Below are positions 7,947 to 16,411 of a DNA stretch of 64,000 bases, piece by piece. Location of the stretch: contig JAYOED010000001.1 in the NCBI GenBank assembly GCA_038106575.1, positions 21,410 through 85,409 on the forward strand. The letters are read 5' to 3'. Numbering within the stretch: the first letter of the stretch is position 1; each line of letters opens with the position of its first letter. The position numbers and the translations under genes are program-made. The DNA comes from Ga0077527 sp038106575 (GTDB lineage Bacteria > Pseudomonadota > Gammaproteobacteria > Burkholderiales > SG8-41). Under the pieces are notes generated by a model. The model made no database searches. It was given only the letters and a program-made list of their open reading frames with translations, and had not been told where the DNA came from.

Positions 7947-9146
7947 CTACCAGGCCGATTCCAGCACCGCCATCAGCGCATCCTGCTCATGCAGAAATTG
8001 TCGCCCGGGATCAGCATTGAAATTTTTCAGTGAATTTTCGAGTATGGTCGGCAGGCTGTAACGGGGAATATCAAGTTCGCGCAATTGCACCGGCATCCCG
8101 GATTCCAGGAAAATACGCTCGACACCATCCGCGGCCCGCACCTCCGGCGGTCGGCCGTCGCTCAGCCCCAGGGCTTCGGCGATCAGTGTCATTGCATCTG
8201 GGTCACGCCCCCCGAAGAGGCGTATTGCCGTTGCGGTAATCGCTGTATTCGCCTCACCCTGCCCCACATGGGCATGCAGATTAAACAGCGCAGTTGCCAG
8301 GGCGTAGATCACGCGGGCGGGCCAATGTTTTTCGTTCAGAGCGCCGCCATCGTCGGCGTCTCGATTTTGCAGAAAAGCGGCCGCACACATTTCAACACGG
8401 GCGCCCGCATCAGAAGGATCGTCGATACGCGCCAGTGCGCCACGAGCAAGCCGGAAGGCCTGCAGCCGGTCTCCCTCCGACAGTGGCCCCATGTCAGGTG
8501 CGCCCAGATTCATGATGGCCCGCCACAACACCGATGCAGCCGTCGTGCGCGCCAGCGCAACCGGCGCCGTGAGCAGTGCCTCTTCATCCCAGAATAACGC
8601 ACCCGGCCGCGTCTTCGGATCGAAAAATTCCATGCGGTTCGGTCGTGCCGGATCCTTGATCGCGGAGCCGGCGCGGTTCTGCGCGGTGGTCGCCGCAGTC
8701 AACACATTAATGATCGGCAATTTCGGCGCCAGCAGCTTCGGGCTGATTGCGGGCGCGTTGTCCGGGTATTGCGTAATCAGCTGATCGACCGGCGCTTTTT
8801 CTGCAAGTAGGATTGCCACCACCCGGGTGCCCTGGATCACGCTGCCGGCGCCGACGCCGATCAACAAATCAGCGTGCGCGGCCCGTGCGGCGGCAGTAGC
8901 AGACTCAACTGAGGTGAGGGTAGTGTCTTTTTCGATTTTGTCAAAACGGCCGGCAAAGGCGGAACCGAGAATACGCTCGATCCGGTCAACCAACGCTGTT
9001 TTGCGGGAGACGCTGCGGCCGCAGATCACGAATGCCCTCTGCGCCCGGTACCGTTTGATTTCAGCCGGCAGGTTTTCCAGTGCGTCCCTGCCGCTGTAAA
9101 GTCGCAGCGGATAGCCGGTAGCGCGAAACCGGTGCCGATAGCTCAT
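7947..9146 (-). CDS. Iron-containing alcohol dehydrogenase-like protein lacking the usual metal ligands
   Basis: A protein of 399 residues with the two-domain group III (iron) alcohol dehydrogenase or maleylacetate reductase layout. Features are a nucleotide-binding GVGAGSVIQGTRVVA (residues 97-111), the ATTAQNRAG loop in place of the usual PTTAGTGSE, and a helical C-terminal domain. The segment that normally supplies Asp and His ligands (DALxHA) reads ASVLWRAIM here. The C-terminal helix reads FNLHAHVGQGEANTAI, where active enzymes carry HxxxH and a later PHG. The iron site therefore looks lost or remodelled. It is the last gene of the acyl-CoA carboxylase and synthetase operon. A reductase role is inferred only from the fold. 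Confidence 0.7.
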   Translation of the reverse strand: MSYRHRFRATGYPLRLYSGRDALENLPAEIKRYRAQRAFVICGRSVSRKTALVDRIERILGSAFAGRFDKIEKDTTLTSVESATAAARAAHADLLIGVGAGSVIQGTRVVAILLAEKAPVDQLITQYPDNAPAISPKLLAPKLPIINVLTAATTAQNRAGSAIKDPARPNRMEFFDPKTRPGALFWDEEALLTAPVALARTTAASVLWRAIMNLGAPDMGPLSEGDRLQAFRLARGALARIDDPSDAGARVEMCAAAFLQNRDADDGGALNEKHWPARVIYALATALFNLHAHVGQGEANTAITATAIRLFGGRDPDAMTLIAEALGLSDGRPPEVRAADGVERIFLESGMPVQLRELDIPRYSLPTILENSLKNFNADPGRQFLHEQDALMAVLESAW

Positions 9147-9157
9147 GACGGGTTAAA

Positions 9158-10600
9158 TCAGCTGCGAGCCGTTTTGAATCGCTCGAAGGTTGCCAGCGCC
9201 GCCAGCGGATATCCGGCATTGGCCATCTCGTCGTACACCGGCACGCCCAACGCCACCACCTTATCGCGGAACTCGCGCTTGCGCGCCTCCAGACCTGGCT
9301 CTCCGTCAGAGCGCAATACCAAGATGAAATGGGAGCGTCCCGGATACTTTTGCTGTGCACGTATCGCTGCAGCAACCAAGTTATCGAGTATTTCAGGTTT
9401 AGTACGTCCGGCAAAAGCGGACAGATTTAGGTGCATCACCAGCGCCTCGGGCTTCCCCAGACTGTAGATAATATCCAGAATTTTTTCGGCAACAAGGCCA
9501 TCATTCTGCTGTAGCGTGCTCACCGGGCAATCCACCGGATTGGTAATGCTGGTGCCCGGCGGCAGCCTCAATTCCGCCAGTGCGTCTATCACTCCACTAT
9601 CAAACGGCGTGACATCAAGTCCCAACCGGGCGTAGTAGTCGGTTGCCAGCACGCTGGTACCGCCGCCGTTGCCAAATAACACGACTTTCTGAGTCGGCCG
9701 CTGCGAACGAGGCATCAACGACTGGAAAATCAGCAGCGTATCGACAAATTGGTCAAGCGTATCCACCAGCATGCAGCCGGTCTGCTTCGCTAGGGCCACC
9801 CACACACGCTCATCCCCGGCCAGCGAACCGGTATGCGAGGCTGCGGCAGCAAGACCCTGCTGCGTGCGACCGCCCTTGAGGATGACCACCGGTTTTGAAG
9901 CTTTTGCGTTGCGCAGAATGTCGAACAGACGTCGACCGTCCTTGGCAGTCTCGATGTACATTCCGATAACCTTGGTGGCTTCATCGGCAAAATAAAACTC
10001 TAGCAGATCAGACGGTGTAACGTCGGCGCAGTTGCCTACCGTCACCAGTCCGGAAAACTTGAGTCCGCGGGCGAGTCCGCGCCGGATGATGTCGGTGCCA
10101 AGACCACCGCTTTGAGAAATAATGCCAACCTTGCCGACTTCCTTGGGCCCGATTTCTGTAAAAGTTACGTGTCCACGCGGAGTATAGATGCCAAGACAGT
10201 TGGGCCCGATCAGGCGCATGCCACCGTCACGAGCAGCGGTCGCAAGCTGTTCCTGCAATCCCTTGCCTTCGTCCACTTCTCCGAATCCGCTGGAAATCAC
10301 CTGTGCGAAACGCACATGGCCCTTGGCAGCGGACAGCATGGCTGGAATCTGCGCCCCCGATACCGCGATATAAGCATAGTCGACCGGCTTCGGCGTGTCG
10401 GCCAGGGTTTTGTATGCCTTCAGTCCGTCGATCTCGTCAGCCGCCGGATGGATCGGATAGATGTCGCCGCTGAAGCCAAACTCGCGGATGCGGCGGATAA
10501 ACACGTTTGGTAAGGCATTGCCCTTGCTGGAAGCGCCGATGACAGCAACGGTTTTCGGTGCAAACAGCGGCGTGAATTGTTCGATGATGTTCATGCTCAT
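9158..10600 (-). CDS. NDP-forming acyl-CoA synthetase, alpha subunit
   Basis: A protein of 480 residues with the succinyl-CoA-ligase-like order of the ADP-forming acyl-CoA synthetases. It has a CoA-binding domain (VAVIGASSKGNALPN), the ligase motif RLIGPNCLGIY, IISQSGGLGTD, and the AAASHTGSLAGDE segment, whose His256 corresponds to the phosphorylated histidine of this family. The enzyme interconverts acid, CoA and NTP with acyl-CoA, NDP and phosphate. The ATP-grasp part is a separate gene 9 bp upstream, so this is a split alpha/beta enzyme. Substrate unknown; the neighbours suggest it activates the acid later carboxylated by the linked carboxylase, or releases the product. Confidence 0.88.
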   Translation of the reverse strand: MSMNIIEQFTPLFAPKTVAVIGASSKGNALPNVFIRRIREFGFSGDIYPIHPAADEIDGLKAYKTLADTPKPVDYAYIAVSGAQIPAMLSAAKGHVRFAQVISSGFGEVDEGKGLQEQLATAARDGGMRLIGPNCLGIYTPRGHVTFTEIGPKEVGKVGIISQSGGLGTDIIRRGLARGLKFSGLVTVGNCADVTPSDLLEFYFADEATKVIGMYIETAKDGRRLFDILRNAKASKPVVILKGGRTQQGLAAAASHTGSLAGDERVWVALAKQTGCMLVDTLDQFVDTLLIFQSLMPRSQRPTQKVVLFGNGGGTSVLATDYYARLGLDVTPFDSGVIDALAELRLPPGTSITNPVDCPVSTLQQNDGLVAEKILDIIYSLGKPEALVMHLNLSAFAGRTKPEILDNLVAAAIRAQQKYPGRSHFILVLRSDGEPGLEARKREFRDKVVALGVPVYDEMANAGYPLAALATFERFKTARS

Positions 10601-10609
10601 TTTCAGTGA

Positions 10610-11314
10610 TCAACCGAGGATGAAACGTGCGTCAACAGCAACCGCTGCGGTATCGGACACGATCAGGGGATTGATGTCAGCCTCGCTGATATCGGAGCCG
10701 TGCTGCATCAGCAAGCCGTTTTCGCCACCTACTTTGAGCAAAACGTCAATGATGGCTTCACGCGAGGCGGGTTTGCCGCCACGCGCACCTTTCAGGATTG
10801 CCGCGCCCTTCAGTTCGTCGAGCATTTCTTCGGCGTCGATACGCGCTATCGGGCACAGCCGAAACGATACGTCCTTGAGTATTTCGACGAATATGCCACC
10901 CAGCCCCACCATCACCAGCGGACCGAACTGCGGGTCGCGCAGACCGCCGATCACCAGCTCATGTCCCGCCGGCGCCATTTCCTCAACCAGAAAACCCTCG
11001 ATGCGCGCGCCCTTGATCTTAGGTGCGTTGAGCATGCCTTCAATCGCCGCCTCGACTTCGGCAGAGGAGTGTAGGTTGATCTTTACACCGCCGGCATCGC
11101 TCTTGTGCAGGATGTCGGGCGACATCACCTTGACTACCACTGGCACTTGCAGGCCGTTCATCACGGTATCCACGTCGGCGACGCCTTTGGCAACCCGCGA
11201 CCGCGGCACCTTGACGCCATGCGCGGAAAGCAGCTGTTTTCCGGCGCTCTCGTCGAGCTCATTGCGACCAGCGCGTTTTGCGTCAGCGACCAGATTGTCC
11301 TGTTTCCTGTCCAT
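10610..11314 (-). CDS. NDP-forming acyl-CoA synthetase, beta (ATP-grasp) subunit
   Basis: A 234-residue ATP-grasp protein matching the beta part of ADP-forming acyl-CoA synthetases. It contains VVVKVMSPDILHKSDAGGVK (nucleotide-binding lysines and the HKSDxGGV signature), GHELVIGGLRDPQFGPLVMV, GLGGIFVEILKDVSF and the C-terminal EADINPLIV. It lies between the biotin carboxylase gene and the alpha subunit with gaps of about ten bases on each side, so all three are very likely co-transcribed and the two synthetase subunits made together. Confidence 0.9.
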   Translation of the reverse strand: MDRKQDNLVADAKRAGRNELDESAGKQLLSAHGVKVPRSRVAKGVADVDTVMNGLQVPVVVKVMSPDILHKSDAGGVKINLHSSAEVEAAIEGMLNAPKIKGARIEGFLVEEMAPAGHELVIGGLRDPQFGPLVMVGLGGIFVEILKDVSFRLCPIARIDAEEMLDELKGAAILKGARGGKPASREAIIDVLLKVGGENGLLMQHGSDISEADINPLIVSDTAAVAVDARFILG

Positions 11315-11325
11315 GTTTTTTACAC

Positions 11326-12669
11326 TTACTGGCCGGTAATTTCACCGATGATGCCGGTATGCACCTGCCCGGAACGGAATGGCTCCGAGCGCAGAATGTT
11401 GATAACAGCGGGAATGTTGTGCTTGAGGCCCTGGATCTCAAAACCTTCCAGAGCATTGACCAACCTGTCGATGGCCGCCTCCCGAGATGCCGCGCGGACA
11501 ATAACTTTGGCGATCATCGGATCGTAGTGCGGCGTGACGTCGCGGCCTTCGGCATAGCCCGTGTCGACGCGGATATCTTCTCCAGCGGGGGGACGGAATA
11601 CGGTCAGTTTACCCGGCGAAGGAAAAAAATTCTTCGAGTCTTCGGCATAGACCCGCGCCTGAATAGCGTACCTTTTCACTTCTACCTTGCCCGGCAGGAT
11701 ATCCGCTAGTTTTTCTCCAGCGGCCGAACGGATCTGCGCCCTTACCAAGTCAACGCCGGTGACTTCCTCGGTCACGCCATGTTCGACCTGCAGCCGCGTG
11801 TTCATTTCGAGGAAACTGAACGTGCCGTCCGTGCCAAGCAGCATTTCAACGGTGCCGATGTTGTCGTAACCCATGCTACGCATGATGCCAGCGATCTGGT
11901 CGGCAACCGCCACTGCCTTATCACGCGGAATCCCCGGCCCCGGCGCTTCTTCGATCACCTTCTGGTTGCGCCGCTGGGTCGAGCAATCGCGCTCGAACAG
12001 ATGCATGGCACCGCCATGGGTATCCCCGAGAATCTGGAATTCGACATGACGCGGCCGTTCGATCAGTTTTTCGAGGTAAACCTCAGCCGTTCCGAAACCG
12101 CGGCTCGCCATCGAGCGCGAGCGCTCGATGGCGGTCAGCAGCTCAGCCTCGTCTTTGGCCGGCAGCATGCCAATGCCGCCGCCGCCGCCCGCGGGTTTGA
12201 CCAGCACCGGGAAACCAATACTGCGCGCGGCGGCAATAATGACGTGGCTGTCATCAGGCAGGACGCCGGAACCCTGTGACATCGGCATGCCGTACTTGGC
12301 GGCGATGTCACGGGCACGGGTCTTGTGGCCCATGGCATCAATCCATTGCGGCGACGGACCGATGAAATGCGCACCTGTGTCCATGACTTTCTGCGCAAAT
12401 GCGGAATTTTCCGACAGGAAGCCGTAACCGGGGTGCAGTCCGTCCGCCTTGGCCTTGCGCATCACCTCGATGATCGCATCCTGGTTGAGGTAGCTCTCTC
12501 GCGCCGGTGCTGGACCGATGGCGTAGGTCTCGCTCGCCATTTCCAAGTACGGGGCACCAGCATCGGCTTCGGAATACACCGCGACAGCCGGGATATTCAT
12601 TGCATTCAGCGCACGTAATACGCGGGCGGCGACGGCGCCTCGGTTGGCAACTACGACCTTACTAAACAT
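11326..12669 (-). CDS. Biotin carboxylase subunit of an acyl-CoA carboxylase
   Basis: A 447-residue ATP-grasp biotin carboxylase without fused biotin carrier. Domain order is standard: N-terminal VVVANRGAVAARVLRAL, HPGYGFLSEN, the glycine loop VKPAGGGGGIGM, HVEFQILGD, ERDCSTQRRNQKVIEEAP, and FLEMNTRLQVEHGVTEE with the catalytic Arg. Several usually fixed residues differ: ANRGEIA is ANRGAVA, the glycine loop has Ile for Arg, and the usual QRRHQK is QRRNQK. It is probably active but specialised. Start is the ATG at 12669 with AGGAAG upstream; an in-frame TTG lies two codons earlier. Confidence 0.87.
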   Translation of the reverse strand: MFSKVVVANRGAVAARVLRALNAMNIPAVAVYSEADAGAPYLEMASETYAIGPAPARESYLNQDAIIEVMRKAKADGLHPGYGFLSENSAFAQKVMDTGAHFIGPSPQWIDAMGHKTRARDIAAKYGMPMSQGSGVLPDDSHVIIAAARSIGFPVLVKPAGGGGGIGMLPAKDEAELLTAIERSRSMASRGFGTAEVYLEKLIERPRHVEFQILGDTHGGAMHLFERDCSTQRRNQKVIEEAPGPGIPRDKAVAVADQIAGIMRSMGYDNIGTVEMLLGTDGTFSFLEMNTRLQVEHGVTEEVTGVDLVRAQIRSAAGEKLADILPGKVEVKRYAIQARVYAEDSKNFFPSPGKLTVFRPPAGEDIRVDTGYAEGRDVTPHYDPMIAKVIVRAASREAAIDRLVNALEGFEIQGLKHNIPAVINILRSEPFRSGQVHTGIIGEITGQ

Positions 12670-12675
12670 TCCCAA

Positions 12676-12848
12676 AATCTTCCTGAATTAATTCGTTGAA
12701 TATCGCAAAAACCGAAAAACTTCCGCTAAGCGGGATTTTCGTTCCGAGTCGCGAAGCAAGGACGAGGACAATCGGAGCATACAAGCCGGTATGTGGGCAT
12801 TGGAGAAGTCCGAGCGACAAAGTATCGGGATGAAAAGATACTCCCGGG
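12676..12848. repeat. Structured intergenic element, possible dispersed repeat
   Basis: This 173-bp gap inside an otherwise tightly packed operon holds several short inverted repeats. Examples are CCGCTAAGCGG at about 12723, CATACAAGCCGGTATG at about 12779 and TCGGA/TCCGA pairs flanking it. On the operon strand a small hairpin followed by TTTTT lies near its end. The sequence reads like a betaproteobacterial dispersed intergenic element, but only one copy is in this window, so repeat status rests on general resemblance. It might attenuate or process the operon mRNA. Confidence 0.35.
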
Positions 12849-14384
12849 TTAATAGCTGGTGGGCCAGGATCGCATCAAGTGCTGTCCCACGCCCTTGCTC
12901 AAGCGTAACTGGTAAACATCAAGCATGCGGATCAGATAATCACGCGTGTCCTGCGGTTTGATCACGGACTGCGCGGCATACACTGCCGCCAGACCCCAAA
13001 CATCCGCGCCCTTGCGGATGCCGGCCAGCGCTTCCTCAAATCCCGGTTCGCCGTGGCCGACGCCATGCACGATCTTGGTGGCGAAGTCCGGACTCATAAA
13101 GCTGACTTCAGCAGTCGGCCATGCACCGATTTCGTCGGAATGACGGCCGCCTCCCATGCACACGTACGCCCGTCCGTAGCTTTTGCGCACGATCACCGAG
13201 ATGTGCGGCACGGTGACCAGCGTCATCGCGTTCATGAAATTCATGATCTTGCCTGGGGCGCCGGCACGTTCGGCCGCGGTGCCGATCTGGAAGCCCGGGG
13301 TATCGACCAGCATCACGAAAGGGATGTTGAACGAATCGCACAGTACGATGAAATCGACGATCTTGCGGCAGGCATCAGCGTCAAGAGCGCCGCCGCGGTG
13401 CAGCGGGTTGTTGGCAATGATGCCAACGCTCTTGCCGCCGAGGCGCGCGAGGCCGGTTACCGCGCTCTTGCCGAAGCGCGGCTTCATCTCAAACAGCGAA
13501 TTCTTGTCGACGATGCACTTGATGACGCGCTTCATGTCGTAGACCTGGGTGCGGCTTTCGGGGAGGATATCGAACACCTTGCCCATGTCGGCCCCCGAAC
13601 CCGCCGGCACCGGCGCATCCGGCGGCGCTTCGCGGTGATGGTTAGGCATGTAAGCAAGAAATTTTTTGATCTGGTCGAACACCTCTTCTTCGGTGTCGGC
13701 GAACTGGTCTATCAGCCCGGTGGTTTCAGCGTGCAGCCGCCAGCCACCGAGATCCTCGGCAGACACTTTTTCGCCCAGCGCCATCGACACCAGACCCGGA
13801 CTGGACACCGCCATGATGGCGCTCTTGTGCATAATCGAGAAATCGGACTGGCACATCAGCCAGGTCGAGGAACCGAATGAAGGACCAAATGCAGCGGCTG
13901 CCATCGGAATTTCGCGCATGCGGCGGAACTGGGTATTGTCGTTGCCGAGCAGCAGCCCCATGCCGCGCGACCCCATGGCATCGGGCAGGCGTGCGCCGGT
14001 CGACTCTCCGATCAGCACCAGCGGCATGCCGCGTTCGGTTGCGGTGCGCTTCATGTGCGCGATTTTTTTGCTGTTGGTCGCCGAGGTCGATGCACCCTTG
14101 ACCGTAAAATCGTTGACCACCAGACAGACGTCACGGCCATTGATGCGGCCGAAGCCGGCGAGTTTGCCGTCAGTCTGGGTTTCGTCTTCCATTTCCGTAT
14201 ACACCGCCGATGAACCGAACAGCCCGGACTCGATGAACGACCCCTGGTCCACCAGATAGTCGATGCGCTGGCGCGCATTCCACACGCCCTTGGCCGTACG
14301 GTTCGCATATTTTTCTTTCCCGCCTCCGGCCAGCGCCTTGGCGCGGCGCGCTTCGTATTCCTGCAGCAATGCTTCGAAAGCCAT
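12849..14384 (-). CDS. Acyl-CoA carboxylase carboxyltransferase subunit (PccB-like), second copy
   Basis: A protein of 511 residues with both crotonase-fold halves of a PccB-type carboxyltransferase. The N-terminal half has FVVNDFTVKGAS-like text (VVNDFTVKGASTSATNSKK) and GESTGARLPDAMGSRGMG. The C-terminal half has GIIANNPLHRGGALD, LVDTPGFQIGTAAERAGA and VIVRKSYGRAYVCMGGG. It transfers carboxylate from carboxybiotin to an acyl-CoA. It pairs with another full-length homologue just upstream, so the complex may use unlike beta subunits. The ATG at 14384 (MAFEALLQEYEARR) starts the homology; the frame extends 37 codons further without similarity. Confidence 0.88.
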   Translation of the reverse strand: MAFEALLQEYEARRAKALAGGGKEKYANRTAKGVWNARQRIDYLVDQGSFIESGLFGSSAVYTEMEDETQTDGKLAGFGRINGRDVCLVVNDFTVKGASTSATNSKKIAHMKRTATERGMPLVLIGESTGARLPDAMGSRGMGLLLGNDNTQFRRMREIPMAAAAFGPSFGSSTWLMCQSDFSIMHKSAIMAVSSPGLVSMALGEKVSAEDLGGWRLHAETTGLIDQFADTEEEVFDQIKKFLAYMPNHHREAPPDAPVPAGSGADMGKVFDILPESRTQVYDMKRVIKCIVDKNSLFEMKPRFGKSAVTGLARLGGKSVGIIANNPLHRGGALDADACRKIVDFIVLCDSFNIPFVMLVDTPGFQIGTAAERAGAPGKIMNFMNAMTLVTVPHISVIVRKSYGRAYVCMGGGRHSDEIGAWPTAEVSFMSPDFATKIVHGVGHGEPGFEEALAGIRKGADVWGLAAVYAAQSVIKPQDTRDYLIRMLDVYQLRLSKGVGQHLMRSWPTSY

Positions 14385-14416
14385 GTTGAATATCCAATTA
14401 AAAAAATAGTTATTTA

Positions 14417-15985
14417 TTAAGGGCGGACACCGGCGTGATATTTCGGCCCGAGTTGGCTCGCCAAGCGCCCCTGCAACGCGTCGATGAACTGGCACAGGTA
14501 AGGACGGGTTTCGCGCGGATCGATCAGGTCTTCAATCGCAAAGGCTTCGGCGGTGCGGAACGGGGACGCGAGTTGCTTCAGTTCTGCTTCGATCTCGCGT
14601 TCGCGCTCCGCGGGGTCCGGAGCACCTTCGATTTCGCGCCGATATGCGGCCTTGACGCCGCCCTCCACCGGCAGCGAACCCCATTCGCCCGACGGCCATG
14701 CGATCTTGAAATTGAGTCCGGCGCGATCAATGAATCCGCCGCCGGCAACGCCGTAACACTTGCGTACGATCACCGTGAACATCGGCACCCGCGCCTGGCC
14801 AAGGATGTAGCGTGCGCGTACGCCTTCGCGCAGGATGGCATCGGCTTCGGATTTACGTCCGACCATCAGTCCCGGTATGTCGGCAAAGAGGATGAGCGGA
14901 ATGTTGAACATGTCGCAAAGCTCAGTGAAATGCCCTTGCTTGCGCGCGGCCTTCACATCCATGATGCCACCGACCATCGGATTGCTGGCGACGATGCCGA
15001 CGACCTTGCCGTTCATCCGTGCCAACGCGGTGATCACCGCCTTGCCGAAGGTCGGCTGTATTTCAAAAAAAGAATCGCGGTCGACGATCAGTCCTATCAG
15101 CTTTCTCATGTTGTAGGCCTGACGATTGGAGCGCGGAACGATGCTCGCCAGCGCGTCTTCGCAGCGATCCACCGGATCGCCGTTGTTTTCAATCGGCGGC
15201 AGCTCCCAAACGTTCTGCGGCATATACGACAGAAAACGCCTGATCTGCTCGAAGCAATCCTGTTCGCTATCGGCAACGTTGTCGATGGTGCCGGCAGTGT
15301 CCACTGCCACCTTGACGCCGCCGAGTTCGTCTTTGTGCAGCTTTTCGCCAAAAGCGCGTTCAACTACCGGCGGGCCGGCTGCAAAAATCTGCCCGGTGCC
15401 CTTCACCATGATCGACCAGTGGGCGAGAATCGCACGCATCGACGGGCCGCCGGCGGTAGTGCCCATGACCGCCGACACCACAGGTACGATGCCCAGCAAA
15501 TCTACCGAACGCTCAACACCGTCCTGACCATACCCCGGTACCACGGTGTAACCCTTGCGCTTTGCGGTGTTGACCGTGCCGCCGGTGCCGTCGATCAGAT
15601 TGACCAGCGGTATGCGGTATTCGTATGCAAGATCTTCGATGAAGCCACCCTGACCGCCCTTGCGCCGGTCGCTGCCGAATCCGGTGCCGGCGCGGATGGT
15701 GTAGTCCTCGCCACCGATCGCCACTGGCCGGCCATTGATGCGCGCCAGTCCCATGACATAAGGCGCCGGCTCAAAGCTGGTCAGCTGTCCGCTTGGGTCA
15801 TAGGTCGCCTTGCCAGCGAGCTTGCCGACTTCACGAAATGAGCCGCGATCGGCGAGTGCGCCAATGCGCTCGCGTACCGTCAACTTGCCTTGGGCATGAT
15901 GTTTGGTAACCGCTTCAGTACCACCGCAGGCTTCAGCCAAAGTACGGCGTCGATGCAGCTCGTTGATTTCAGGCTGCCAGCTCAT
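14417..15985 (-). CDS. Acyl-CoA carboxylase carboxyltransferase subunit (PccB-like), first copy
   Basis: A 522-residue PccB-type carboxyltransferase. Features in order are the N-terminal RERIGALADRGSFREVG, GGEDYTIRAGTGFGSDRRKG, VNLIDGTGGTVNTAKRKG, ASNPMVGGIMDVKAARK, LILFADIPGLMVGRKSEADA and VIVRKCYGVAGGG. It differs clearly from the second copy, and its C-terminus resembles subunits of biotin-dependent enzymes acting on bulky or unusual acyl-CoAs, but no substrate can be named. A long open frame on the opposite strand inside it is a high-GC shadow. Confidence 0.87.
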   Translation of the reverse strand: MSWQPEINELHRRRTLAEACGGTEAVTKHHAQGKLTVRERIGALADRGSFREVGKLAGKATYDPSGQLTSFEPAPYVMGLARINGRPVAIGGEDYTIRAGTGFGSDRRKGGQGGFIEDLAYEYRIPLVNLIDGTGGTVNTAKRKGYTVVPGYGQDGVERSVDLLGIVPVVSAVMGTTAGGPSMRAILAHWSIMVKGTGQIFAAGPPVVERAFGEKLHKDELGGVKVAVDTAGTIDNVADSEQDCFEQIRRFLSYMPQNVWELPPIENNGDPVDRCEDALASIVPRSNRQAYNMRKLIGLIVDRDSFFEIQPTFGKAVITALARMNGKVVGIVASNPMVGGIMDVKAARKQGHFTELCDMFNIPLILFADIPGLMVGRKSEADAILREGVRARYILGQARVPMFTVIVRKCYGVAGGGFIDRAGLNFKIAWPSGEWGSLPVEGGVKAAYRREIEGAPDPAEREREIEAELKQLASPFRTAEAFAIEDLIDPRETRPYLCQFIDALQGRLASQLGPKYHAGVRP

Positions 15986-16077
15986 ACCCAGGGAAATTAG
16001 TTTTATTGTTGTTAAACAAATAGTTATTTTATATGCGTGCGCTTACATCCAACACAAATGTCCGCCCGCCAGCAGAA

Positions 16078-16299
16078 TTATTCTTCGATGATGGCCACGA
16101 CTTGGCCTTCGGCCACCGGGTCTTTTTCCTTGACCAGGATTTCCTTAACCGTGCCGCCATCCTCGGTAATTACGGGAATTTCCATTTTCATCGACTCGAT
16201 CACGATAAGTACATCGCCGCCTTCGACCTTGTCCCCGGGCTTGGCCTTGAGCTGCCAAACCGTGCCGGTAATTTCGGATTTCACTTCGATGCGCGCCAT
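16078..16299 (-). CDS. Free-standing biotin carboxyl carrier protein
   Basis: A 73-residue biotinyl-lipoyl domain protein that would carry CO2 between the biotin carboxylase and the carboxyltransferases of this operon. The biotinylation site is VIESMKMEIPV, with the modified lysine between two methionines at residue 38. The ATG at 16299 has AGGAG eight bases upstream and is preferred to the in-frame TTG before it. It is first in the minus-strand operon, divergent from the GntR regulator across about 110 bp. Confidence 0.93.
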   Translation of the reverse strand: MARIEVKSEITGTVWQLKAKPGDKVEGGDVLIVIESMKMEIPVITEDGGTVKEILVKEKDPVAEGQVVAIIEE

Positions 16300-16368
16300 C
16301 AATAACTCCTCGTTTGGGCAGGAAAATTACGTTGGATGCTAGTCTGGCACCCATTTGTTGTCAAGAAG

Positions 16369-16380
16369 ATTGTTGACAAT
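16369..16380. promoter_or_regulatory. Candidate GntR/FCD operator in the divergent promoter region
   Basis: ATTGT-TG-ACAAT is a perfect inverted repeat with a two-base spacer, the shape typical of FCD-class GntR operators. A second, overlapping inverted pair, TTGTCAA at 16358 and TTGACAA at 16373, shares its right arm. It lies between the carrier protein start (16299) and the regulator start (16412), so it could control both directions. TTGACA could also be a -35 element. Confidence 0.5.
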
Positions 16381-16411
16381 AATACAAAGTGCCCGTAATG
16401 TGGCATCCGAC

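Noticed and set aside
14435..15841. A 468-residue open frame on the plus strand opposite the first carboxyltransferase
   Set aside because: It lies wholly inside a convincing conserved gene in GC-rich DNA, has low-complexity, His/Arg-rich composition and no recognisable domain; it is a codon-bias shadow.
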